Positions 58,438 to 64,000 of a DNA stretch of 64,000 nucleotides are shown one piece after another. The translations under genes and the position numbers were made by a program. The notes beneath the pieces are model-generated. The model saw nothing but the letters and a program-made list of their open reading frames with translations, did not search any database and was not told the DNA's origin. How positions within the stretch are numbered: position 1 is the stretch's first letter; each line of letters opens with the position of its first letter. This DNA comes from Actinoplanes sp. L3-i22 (GTDB lineage Bacteria > Actinomycetota > Actinomycetes > Mycobacteriales > Micromonosporaceae), in contig NZ_AP024745.1 of assembly GCF_019704555.1 (NCBI RefSeq), forward strand, positions 6,146,501 through 6,210,500. Direction: 5' to 3'.

Positions 58438-58465
58438 TTCACCGTTGCCAATTCACCGTTGCCAA
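58438..58465. repeat. 14-bp tandem duplication near the TetR start
   Basis: TTCACCGTTGCCAA is repeated at 58438-58451 and 58452-58465, directly upstream of the TetR gene and just before its operators. It would lengthen the 5' leader on the minus strand. Confidence 0.9.
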
Positions 58466-58466
58466 G

Positions 58467-58515
58467 CGGAGAGCTTCTCCGTATCTTACCGGACATCAAG
58501 CGGAGAAGTTCTCCG
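58467..58515. promoter_or_regulatory. Two TetR operator candidates between regulator and LLM oxidoreductase
   Basis: CGGAGAGCTTCTCCG (58467-58481) and CGGAGAAGTTCTCCG (58501-58515) are 15-bp dyads, the second perfect, 34 bp apart. The second one ends 15 bp before the oxidoreductase ATG, where it would block initiation. Confidence 0.8.
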
Positions 58516-58529
58516 CATGGGAGGGTGAG

Positions 58530-59444
58530 ATGCGGATCGGCATCATGATCGGAGAGGTGCGCGGGCCCGCCACCGCCGACGACCTGCGCGCCCAGGCCGC
58601 CGCGGCGGACGGGCTGGCCGCTGTGTGGTCGGCGCAGGCCCTGGGCTGGGACGCGCTCACCGCGCTGGTCCTCGCCGCCGGGCAGACGCCGACGGCCGAG
58701 CTGGGGACGGCCGTCGTGCCGGTCCGGCAGCGGCATCCACTGACGCTGGCCGGCCAGGCGCTCAGCGCGCAGGCCGCCACCGGCAACCGCCTGACCCTGG
58801 GGATCGGCGCCGGGATCGGGGCGATGCTGACCGGGATGTACGGGCTGGCGGCCGACCGCCCGGTGGCCTACCTGCGGGAGTACCTGTCCGTGCTGCGGCC
58901 ACTGCTGCGCGGCGAGCAGGTCGAGCACCACGGCGAGATGATCACGGCGGTGGGGACGGCGGCGATCCCGGGGACCGAGCCGCCGCCGGTGCTGCTCGCG
59001 GCGCTGGGTGAGCGCATGCTGCGGCTGGCCGGCGAGGCCGCCGACGGGACGGTCACCTGGATGGCCGGGCGGCGGACCCTGGAGACGCACGTGGTGCCGC
59101 TGATCACCGCCGCGGCGGCGTCCCCGCCACGGATCGTGGCCGGGCTGCCGGTGACGGTGACCGCCGATGTGGACGACGCCCGGGAGCGGATCGCCCGGTA
59201 CTACGGGATGGCCGCCCGGGTGCCCGAGTACCGGGCGACGCTCGACCGCGAGGGGGTGGCCGGGCCGGGCGACGTGGCGCTCGCCGGGGACGAGAGCGCG
59301 GTCGCGCGGCAGCTGGGACTGCTGGCCGAGGCGGGGGTGACCGACTTCGCCGCGGCTCCTTTCGGGACGGTCGCGGAACAGGCTCGGACGGTTCGGCTGC
59401 TGCGGGCGGTGGGGGCTCCGGGCGTACCCGATAATCGGGTTTGA
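58530..59444 (+). CDS. F420-dependent LLM-class oxidoreductase (TIGR03564-type)
   Basis: This 304-residue luciferase-like monooxygenase-family enzyme starts MRIGIMIGEVRGPATADDLRAQAAAADGLAAVWSAQALGWDAL and contains LGTAVVPVRQRHPLTLAGQALSAQAATGNRLTLGIGAGIGAM (the conserved GxGxG area) and VTWMAGRRTLETHVVPLI. The pattern fits deazaflavin F420-dependent dehydrogenases/reductases of mycobacteria and relatives. GGAGGGTGAG lies just before the ATG. TetR-controlled expression suggests an inducible role on a xenobiotic; the substrate is unknown. Confidence 0.9.
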   Translation: MRIGIMIGEVRGPATADDLRAQAAAADGLAAVWSAQALGWDALTALVLAAGQTPTAELGTAVVPVRQRHPLTLAGQALSAQAATGNRLTLGIGAGIGAMLTGMYGLAADRPVAYLREYLSVLRPLLRGEQVEHHGEMITAVGTAAIPGTEPPPVLLAALGERMLRLAGEAADGTVTWMAGRRTLETHVVPLITAAAASPPRIVAGLPVTVTADVDDARERIARYYGMAARVPEYRATLDREGVAGPGDVALAGDESAVARQLGLLAEAGVTDFAAAPFGTVAEQARTVRLLRAVGAPGVPDNRV

Positions 59445-59525
59445 TCTGTCGGGCCGAAGGCTGTGGATAACCGTTCGGGGATGTCGCGGGCGAGTGCTAA
59501 CGTTCGCGGGCAGAAAGGGGGCACC

Positions 59526-60257
59526 GTGCCAAAGCTGAACCAGATCATCGCGGTCGAGAAAGGCGTCAAGAGCAAGGCTTTCGCCGATCTCAGCGACGCG
59601 CACCACGCCGTGCAGAAGACCGCGCCGCTGGCCGGCATCTCCCGCACCTATCAGCCGAAGGACGAGGAGGGCGAGCAGCTGCCCGCCGAGTCGACCCGGG
59701 TGCAGATCAAGTCCGAGGAGATCCTGCGCGACGTCGGTAATACGTTGACGCGCCTGTTCGACGTGACCGCGACGAAGGACTGGACGAACTGCGTGGCCCG
59801 CGCCGACGTGGTGGTCGACGGCCGCACGATCGCGGCTCAGGTGCCGGTGACCTACCTGCTCTTCCTGGAGAAGCAGCTCGTCGATCTGCACACGTTCGTG
59901 AAGAAGCTGCCGGTGCTCGACGCGGCCGAGTCCTGGGTCCGCGACGACTCCACGGACAGCTGGCGGACCGAGCCGGTGCGCACCAACCGGACCAAGAAGG
60001 TGCCGCGCAACCACGTCAAGGCGGAGGCCACCGAGAAGCACCCGGCCCAGGTCGAGGTGTATTACGAGGACGTGACGGTCGGTTACTGGACGACCGTGAA
60101 GTTCTCCGGGGCGCTGCCGGCGAAGCGGGTCAACGAGATCCTGGACCGGGTGATCACGCTGCAGACCGCGGTCAAGTTCGCGCGTGAGGAGGCCAACAAC
60201 ACCGAGGTCACCGACGAACGGGTCGGCGCGGCGGTGTTCGGCTACCTGTTCGGATGA
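59526..60257 (+). CDS. Uncharacterised conserved protein (possibly DUF7873)
   Basis: This 243-residue soluble protein of unknown function has the recurring pattern of a known actinobacterial family that I tentatively place as DUF7873. It begins VPKLNQIIAVEKGVKSKAFADLSDAHHAVQKTAPLAGISRTYQP, contains VPVTYLLFLEKQLVDLHTFVKKLPVLDAAESWVRDD and ends RVGAAVFGYLFG. The GTG at 59526 follows AAAGGGGGC; upstream ATGs lack a ribosome site. The stop is followed directly by structured, tRNA-like RNA sequence, and in this orientation the gene and the RNAs could be co-transcribed. Its function could therefore relate to that array. Confidence 0.72.
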   Translation: MPKLNQIIAVEKGVKSKAFADLSDAHHAVQKTAPLAGISRTYQPKDEEGEQLPAESTRVQIKSEEILRDVGNTLTRLFDVTATKDWTNCVARADVVVDGRTIAAQVPVTYLLFLEKQLVDLHTFVKKLPVLDAAESWVRDDSTDSWRTEPVRTNRTKKVPRNHVKAEATEKHPAQVEVYYEDVTVGYWTTVKFSGALPAKRVNEILDRVITLQTAVKFAREEANNTEVTDERVGAAVFGYLFG

Positions 60258-60265
60258 CACACAGA

Positions 60266-60329
60266 CTCCCCGTGGGAGCGCGGGGATGCGCCGGCAACGG
60301 CGCAAAAGCTGACAACTGAAGTTGAAGCT
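60266..60329 (+). other. Structured leader with three hairpins before the tRNA-like units
   Basis: Three consecutive stems: CTCCC/GGGAG (60266-60278), GCGCCG/CGGCGC closed by a GCAA tetraloop (60288-60303), and AGCT...AGCT enclosing CAAC-TGAA-GTTG (60307-60329). They sit directly between the protein gene and the first tRNA-like unit and may be 5' parts of one RNA. Confidence 0.6.
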
Positions 60330-60335
60330 GATGAC

Positions 60336-60421
60336 GCCGGTGACAGTGCGGGTTCAAATCCCGCCCCCCACACTTCCGGGTGGGGGTAGCCCAAATCTGG
60401 CAGAGGCAGCCGGCCTGAAAC
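60336..60421 (+). tRNA. Putative circularly permuted tRNA, unit A (3' half before 5' half)
   Basis: In order on the plus strand: GCCGG (anticodon-stem 3' strand, 60336-60340), variable TGACAGT, T-stem GCGGG and CCCGC around loop TTCAAAT (60348-60364), acceptor 3' strand CCCCCAC (60365-60371), A, linker CTTCCGG, then acceptor 5' strand GTGGGGG (60380-60386), TA, D-arm GCCC...GGC with GG, and anticodon-stem 5' strand CCGGC (60410-60414) followed by CTGAAAC. Acceptor pairs 7/7, anticodon stem 5/5 (6/6 with a G-U extension), T-arm 5/5. The loop reading CU-GAA-A would suggest a GAA (Phe-type) anticodon if the 5' half carries it. No CCA is encoded. Processing in bacteria is unproven. Confidence 0.75.
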
Positions 60422-60484
60422 TCAGATTCTCGCTCCAATGTCAGCATTCACCACTGATCACCGGATCGAACGGGTAGGGACGAC

Positions 60485-60563
60485 GACAGCGGATGCCGGT
60501 TCAAGTCCGGCCCGCCGTGCTTCGAACGGCGGTAGTTTAATGGCAAAACACGCTGTCTTGAGA
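60485..60563 (+). tRNA. Putative circularly permuted tRNA, unit B
   Basis: GACAGCG (60485-60491) pairs 7/7 with CGCTGTC (60551-60557); T-arm GCCGG-TTCAAGT-CCGGC is perfect (60495-60511); acceptor 3' strand CCGCCGT (60512-60518) pairs 7/7 with ACGGCGG (60526-60532), joined by GCTTCGA. TA follows, then D-arm GTTT-AATGGCA-AAAC (60535-60549), 4/4. The loop after the stem reads CTTGAGA, so a UGA-type anticodon is possible if the U33 register is right. GGATC (60463-60467) and GATCC (60566-60570) outside the unit are also complementary and could bring the ends together. Confidence 0.75.
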
Positions 60564-60599
60564 ATGATCCCCGCTCTTAAAAGTGCTGGTGTGTGCAAT

Positions 60600-61587
60600 T
60601 CAGTGGTAAGTCGAGCCCCGGTGGATGGCCATTCCGCCGGGGCTCACCAAATGGCAGACCGGCCGCGTGCGGCGTAGGTAGGACCAGGCGGCCACGCTCA
60701 GCGCGACGCCGTAGACGGCGAACGCGCCGACGCCCACCCAAATCACCAGCAGCGCGTCGGCCGGGGTGGGAAAGTCACCCGCGGCGATCGTGATCACGCC
60801 GGCCGTGCCGAGCGCGGCGTAGACGATGCCGGCCGCTCCGTAGGGGGCGAGCGTGGCCGCGCCGAGGAACGCGGGACCGAGCAACAGCAGGCGAGGCATC
60901 CGCCGCCACGGCCGGACCAGGGCGAACAGCAGGAGCACCCCGGCGGCGGCCAGCAGTGCCGTGGCGTCGAGGCCCCAGCGTTCCAGGGTGAGCCAGATTC
61001 CGGACGCGCCGTTGCGCTCGGCGATGGCCACCATCTGTGCGCCGCTGATCCCGGCGAAGGCTCCGCCCAGTGCCCAGGTCGTCTTCATCGCCGCGTACGG
61101 CAGGAACGCCGCCGCGCCCAGGTAGGCGAGCAGGCGGACGCGGCGCGGCGCGGGTGACGGCTCCGCCCGAGGTGTGCGCGGCGCCGCACCCCGGGCAGCT
61201 GCCGGACGTGGCCCAAGCGGTGACGACGAGCAGCACCGCGGCGAGCGCCCGGTTCACCGTGGCCAGCGGGCTGTCGACCGTCTGGTTGAACGCGAGGGTG
61301 ATGACATCCATCAGCAGGCCGAACGCCGCCGCGCCGCTCACCACGGCCGACGCCACCAGGCCGGCCCGGGCGAGCCGCCGGCCCGGATGCCGGAGGGTGG
61401 CCCAGGCCGAGATCGCCGCCAGGCCGGCCGCCGCGACGACAACCCCGTTCAGGCCGACCGGCAACGGGGTGTCGGCCCGGTAGAACACCGCGGCTCCGGC
61501 AGATGTGCAGGTCAGGCCAAAGATTGCGTACACCGCCGACCAGACCAGGATGGCTTGTACGCGCCGGCGGCGTGCGTCGTCAGTCAT
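60600..61587 (-). pseudogene. Membrane protein gene with a frameshift near 61140
   Basis: Two overlapping frames make one protein. From ATG 61587: MTDDARRRRVQAILVWSAVYAIFGLTCTSAGAAVFYRADTPLP..., five or so hydrophobic helices, then GSCPGCGAAHTSGG. After about 61150 the sequence continues in another frame as RVRLLAYLGAAAFLPYAAMKTTWALGGAFAGISGAQMVAIAERNGASG and ends RRTRPVCHLVSPGGMAIHRGSTYH. The change falls in the tract GCGCCGCGCCGCG (61136-61152, minus), prone to slippage or sequencing error. If real, the gene is broken; the tail overlaps the terminator hairpin of the tRNA-like array. Probably an integral membrane protein of unknown role. Confidence 0.65.
60613..60645. terminator. Strong GC hairpin after the tRNA-like array
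   Basis: GAGCCCCGG (60613-60621) pairs exactly with CCGGGGCTC (60637-60645), a 9-bp GC-rich stem with a 15-nt loop. A D-arm-like string (TTCAGTGGTAAGTC) precedes it, so a third, degenerate tRNA-like unit is possible. It probably terminates the array and, on the other strand, overlaps the coding end of the convergent membrane gene. No T-run follows. Confidence 0.65.
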
Positions 61588-61665
61588 GCCACCACCCTCG
61601 GCCGCGGCGATCTCCACTGCCTCCCCTGCGGAAGGGAAGCGGCTCCCCCGGGAGAGGGAGCGGGC

Positions 61666-62022
61666 TCAGCGGGCGAACTTGCGCTTCGCCTCCGGGGTGA
61701 CCGGGGTGAACAGGTTGACCAGGGTGCCGTCCGGGTCACGGACCAGCATCGATCGGTTTCCCCACGGCATCGTGGTGGGCGGCATGATCGGCTCGGCCTG
61801 GATCGCGTCGACGTCGTCGACCAGGAATTCGAGGATCTTCTCGTCCGGGCGGACGAAACCGGGAACGGTCGACGCGCCGGCGATGGCCAGGGTCGCCGCG
61901 CCGGTGTTGATCTCGGCGAACTCGGGCGTGAAGCTCTTCGCCGGGATGCCGGTGATCTGCTCGTAGAACGCGATCAGGCGGGCGACGTCGGCGGTGATGA
62001 CTCGGGTCGATACGAAGTTCAT
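61666..62022 (-). CDS. VOC/glyoxalase-bleomycin resistance family protein
   Basis: This 118-residue VOC protein starts MNFVSTRVITADVARLIAFYEQITGIPAKSFTPEFAEINTGAATLAIAG and ends LEFLVDDVDAIQAEPIMPPTTMPWGNRSMLVRDPDGTLVNLFTPVTPEAKRKF. The metal/substrate residues are typical of glyoxalase/bleomycin-resistance folds (E in DPDGTLVNLF region). It is divergent from a WYL-type regulator. The role could be detoxification; the ligand is unknown. The ATG at 62022 is the only good start. Confidence 0.88.
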   Translation of the reverse strand: MNFVSTRVITADVARLIAFYEQITGIPAKSFTPEFAEINTGAATLAIAGASTVPGFVRPDEKILEFLVDDVDAIQAEPIMPPTTMPWGNRSMLVRDPDGTLVNLFTPVTPEAKRKFAR

Positions 62023-62041
62023 GCCGGGAACCGTAGGCGGG

Positions 62042-62066
62042 ATACTGGACAGAATCCGCCCAGTAT
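62042..62066. promoter_or_regulatory. Inverted repeat between VOC and WYL regulator genes
   Basis: ATACTGG (62042-62048) and CCAGTAT (62060-62066) form a 7-bp perfect dyad with an 11-bp spacer in the 54-bp gap. It is 10 bp upstream of the regulator's GTG start, suited to autorepression and control of the divergent VOC gene. Confidence 0.68.
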
Positions 62067-62076
62067 TTGGAGAGAC

Positions 62077-62976
62077 GTGACCCGGCCCACCGCGCGCGTG
62101 CTGACCCTGCTCGAACTGCTGCAGTCCGGCGGGGTGCGGACCCTCGCCGACCTGTCCGAGCGGCTCGGCGTCGACGCTCGGACCGTGCGCCGCTACGTAC
62201 AGCACCTGGTTGACCTGGACATTCCGGTGGAATCGGTGCGTGGGCGGTACGGCGGGTACCGGCTGGCGCGCGGGCACCGCCTCCCGCCGCTGATGCTGGG
62301 CGAGGACGAGGCGCTCGCCGTGCTGCTCGGGCTGACCGGCCAGGCGAGCACGGCGGCCGAGACGGCGGCGGCCAAGCTGCGGCGGGTCCTCCCCCAGCGG
62401 CTCGACGCGCTCCGGGACGCGCTCGCGTCGACCGCGCCGGGCGCTTCCGCGCCGGACGGCGCGATCCTTCTGCCGCTGGCGGTTGCGGTCCGCGATCACC
62501 AACCGGTCCGCCTCGATTCCAGGACCTTCTTTCCGTACGGGGTGGTCGCGCACAACGGGCGGTGGTACGTGACCGGTCTGGATCCGTCGGTCGGCGAGCA
62601 GCGGACGTTCCGGCTGGACCGGATCTCGCAGGTCCGGGGGCTGCCGGGCTCGTTCACGCCACCCGACGGCTTCGATCCGGTCGAGCGGGTGCTGACCGGG
62701 TTCGCCACGGCTCCGTACCGGCACGAGATCCACCTGCGGATCGAGGCGACCGAGGCCCAGATCCGGCGGCGGTTGCCACCGAGCCTGGCGGTCGTCCACG
62801 GCGGGGCCGACGGCTGGCTGGAGGTGTCGATGCGGGCCGAGAGCCTGGAGTGGATCCCGGCGCTGCTCGCCTCGGTCGACCGGCCGTTCGTCATCGACAG
62901 TCCCGCCGAGCTGCGAACCCTCGTCGCGGCGTTCGCCGCCCGCGTCGCCGACTACGCGACCCGGACCGATCGATGA
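62077..62976 (+). CDS. HTH-WYL (YafY-like) transcriptional regulator
   Basis: This is a 299-residue protein. N-terminal HTH: RPTARVLTLLELLQSGGVRTLADLSERLGVDARTVRRYVQHLVDLDIPVESVRGRYGGYRLARGHRLPPLML. The WYL domain follows (VRLDSRTFFPYGVVAHNGRWYVTGLDPSVGEQRTFRLDRISQV; here WYVTG in the conserved strand). A C-terminal WCX-like region is complete. WYL regulators bind nucleotides or RNA-like ligands and often repress a nearby gene, here most likely the divergent VOC gene. GGAGAGAC precedes the GTG at 62077. Confidence 0.92.
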   Translation: MTRPTARVLTLLELLQSGGVRTLADLSERLGVDARTVRRYVQHLVDLDIPVESVRGRYGGYRLARGHRLPPLMLGEDEALAVLLGLTGQASTAAETAAAKLRRVLPQRLDALRDALASTAPGASAPDGAILLPLAVAVRDHQPVRLDSRTFFPYGVVAHNGRWYVTGLDPSVGEQRTFRLDRISQVRGLPGSFTPPDGFDPVERVLTGFATAPYRHEIHLRIEATEAQIRRRLPPSLAVVHGGADGWLEVSMRAESLEWIPALLASVDRPFVIDSPAELRTLVAAFAARVADYATRTDR

Positions 62977-63080
62977 GCCAGGCGTTCGCGGCCGGCAGCG
63001 CGGCCGGCCAGCTCAGTAAGCCAGGCACTCGCGGCCGGCTGCGCGGCCCGGTCTGAAGGACGCGGCGAGGGCACTCCGGC

Positions 63081-63160
63081 GGCCACATCGACTCGGCTCG
63101 GTGCGCCAGGCATACGCGGCGGCCACATCGACTCGGCTCGGTGCGCCAGGCATACGCGGC
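63081..63160. repeat. Perfect 40-bp tandem duplication
   Basis: GGCCACATCGACTCGGCTCG followed by GTGCGCCAGGCATACGCGGC (63081-63120) is repeated without change at 63121-63160. It lies in a 212-bp gap between the WYL gene and the DUF2625 gene. Shorter similar strings (GCCAGGC-ACTCGCGG) occur just upstream, so the gap is repeat-rich overall. Confidence 0.95.
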
Positions 63161-63188
63161 GGCTACGCGGCCCGGGCGCCTCGGTGAG

Positions 63189-63800
63189 TCAGGCGGTCAC
63201 CATCAGCGACATCGCCTCGGTCATCGGGATCGGCCGGCGCGACGCGGCCGTGATGTCCTTGCCCTCCGCGGTCCAGAGTGGCGGGAAGACGTTGATCGCC
63301 TGGTCGAGACCACAGGCCGCGACCTCCCGCTCCCAGCCCGGCCAGCGCAGTGTCTCGTAGAAGGCGGTCATCCCGCCGCCGAGCATCGAGGCCAGCCACT
63401 CGCCGTAGCCGCAGTCGAGGTTCTCCCAGCCCAGACTGTCCGGCGCGAAGTACTCGACGCCCTCGTGGGTCCACGCGAACTGGCCGCCGAGGACGTCCTG
63501 CGCCACCAGGACCGCGCCGCCCACGCCCTCGTTGGCCTGGCTGAGCGCGGCCAGGTCCCGGACCTCGCTCCCGGAGCCGAGCACGCGCAGCCAGCCGTGG
63601 TCGATCACGATGCCGCCGGTCCGGTGCACCACCGCGCCCAGCCAGGACCGGGTCGTCACCTGAACCTGGTGCAACTCCGCATCCGCACGCCGCGGATCGG
63701 CCGGCAGGATCTCGACCGGGTACGGCGCTTCCGCCACCGCCGCGGCGACCTCCGGCCACGCCGGGTCACCGACATCGACAAGATCACTCAGCGGACGCAC
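63189..63800 (-). CDS. DUF2625 family protein
   Basis: This 203-residue protein matches DUF2625: VRPLSDLVDVGDPAWPEVAAAVAEAPYPVEILPADPRRADAELHQVQVTTRSWLGAVVHRTGGIVIDHGWLRVLGSGSEV, EYFAPDSLGWENLDCGYGEWLASMLGGGMTAFYETLRWPGWEREVAACG and FPPLWTAEGKDITAASRRPIPMTE. No function is established. The GTG at 63800 gives a start aligned with the family; the open frame runs further upstream without conserved residues. Confidence 0.88.
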   Translation of the reverse strand: MRPLSDLVDVGDPAWPEVAAAVAEAPYPVEILPADPRRADAELHQVQVTTRSWLGAVVHRTGGIVIDHGWLRVLGSGSEVRDLAALSQANEGVGGAVLVAQDVLGGQFAWTHEGVEYFAPDSLGWENLDCGYGEWLASMLGGGMTAFYETLRWPGWEREVAACGLDQAINVFPPLWTAEGKDITAASRRPIPMTEAMSLMVTA

Positions 63801-64000
63801 TCGCCGAGCATGCCACGAACCCACCCCACCGCAGGACCGAACCCGAATTCGACCACCTTGTCCGACGTGGAACCAGCCACCAAGCCCGGCATCACAGGCC
63901 GGCAGCGCAACCCCAGGGCGCCCCCGCCCAAGGTGGAACCTCAACCGGCAAGCCCAGCCCAGCCCGGCCAGCAAGCAGGGCGCCCCCGCCCGGCGAGCCC
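63801..64000. other. No gene seen at the window end
   Basis: The last 200 bp hold no convincing coding sequence. AGGGCGCCCCCGCCC occurs twice near the end (about 63914 and 63976), again short direct repetition. Confidence 0.5.

Noticed and set aside
60272..60371. Ordinary (unpermuted) tRNA starting at GTGGGAG (60272) and ending at CCCCCAC (60371)
   Set aside because: The acceptor has a mismatch, and no D-arm or anticodon arm of normal shape lies between; the permuted pairing is perfect instead.
60415..60490. Group I intron splitting a tRNA between the two units
   Set aside because: Only about 65 nt separate them, far too short for a group I intron, and the acceptor strands of the two units do not match each other.

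Overview
The window is high-GC actinobacterial chromosome, most like Actinoplanes or another Micromonosporaceae. GTG starts are frequent, coding density is high, and many genes touch or overlap end to end. Typical families are present: SigE-type ECF sigma factor, DUF1707, BlaI/M56, TIGR03564-type LLM oxidoreductase, GH78 with an ABC importer, and DUF574-type methyltransferase. Most of it is ordinary accessory-metabolism and regulator territory. No prophage, transposase, CRISPR array or secondary-metabolite core enzyme is visible. || Layout. 1-0.8 kb: 5' end of gcvP (minus strand) behind a glycine riboswitch. 0.9-5 kb: aldo/keto reductase, two tandem nucleotidyltransferase-like genes, small conserved genes and a PadR repressor with a clean operator. 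5-10 kb: flavin monooxygenase, His-rich methyltransferase, XRE-cupin regulator whose operator spans its own start codon, cupin/TetR pair. 10-11 kb: AbiEii-like toxin candidate with a small upstream partner. 11-13.6 kb: MFS exporter with MarR. 13.7-17.2 kb: efeUOB iron uptake under a DtxR/IdeR-type box, with a dispersed repeat between efeO and efeB. 17-20 kb: M56 peptidase and BlaI, separated by a thioredoxin-like ferredoxin and repeats. 20-36 kb: Ski2-like helicase, XRE regulator, Rox-like monooxygenase/TetR, methyltransferase, RecB-like/RNase H nuclease, secreted lectin-like protein, TPR protein. 36-44.5 kb: Tat-exported esterase, GH78 rhamnosidase and its ABC importer under a divergent LacI regulator. 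44.5-48 kb: sigma factor with membrane partner, then a SIS protein and a glucosamine-kinase-like gene. 48-53 kb: TetR, glycosyltransferase, FAD amine oxidase-like enzyme and aldehyde dehydrogenase. 53-59.5 kb: HxlR/NAD(P)-binding pair, alcohol dehydrogenase, hydrolase, TetR with two operators, F420-dependent oxidoreductase. 59.5-61.6 kb: uncharacterised gene, tRNA-like array and a frameshifted membrane gene. 61.7-63.8 kb: VOC protein/WYL regulator pair and a DUF2625 gene. || The strongest unusual signal is the roughly 340-bp stretch after the uncharacterised gene at 59526-60257. It holds two units in which a perfect T-arm plus 3' acceptor strand comes BEFORE its matching 5' acceptor strand plus D-arm. 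In each unit the acceptor strands pair 7 of 7 and the anticodon-stem strands pair at least 5 of 5. These are what circularly permuted tRNA genes would look like, and they lie in tandem on one strand. || A second theme is repetition: a dispersed intergenic repeat of about 137 bp in three copies (15.8, 19.3 and 34.4 kb), an 81-bp palindromic element, and at least seven short tandem duplications at gene ends and promoters. One of these has created a mini-ORF coupled to an HxlR regulator. A third theme is readable local regulation: many regulators sit next to a palindromic candidate operator. All functional calls come from reading the sequence without database searches.
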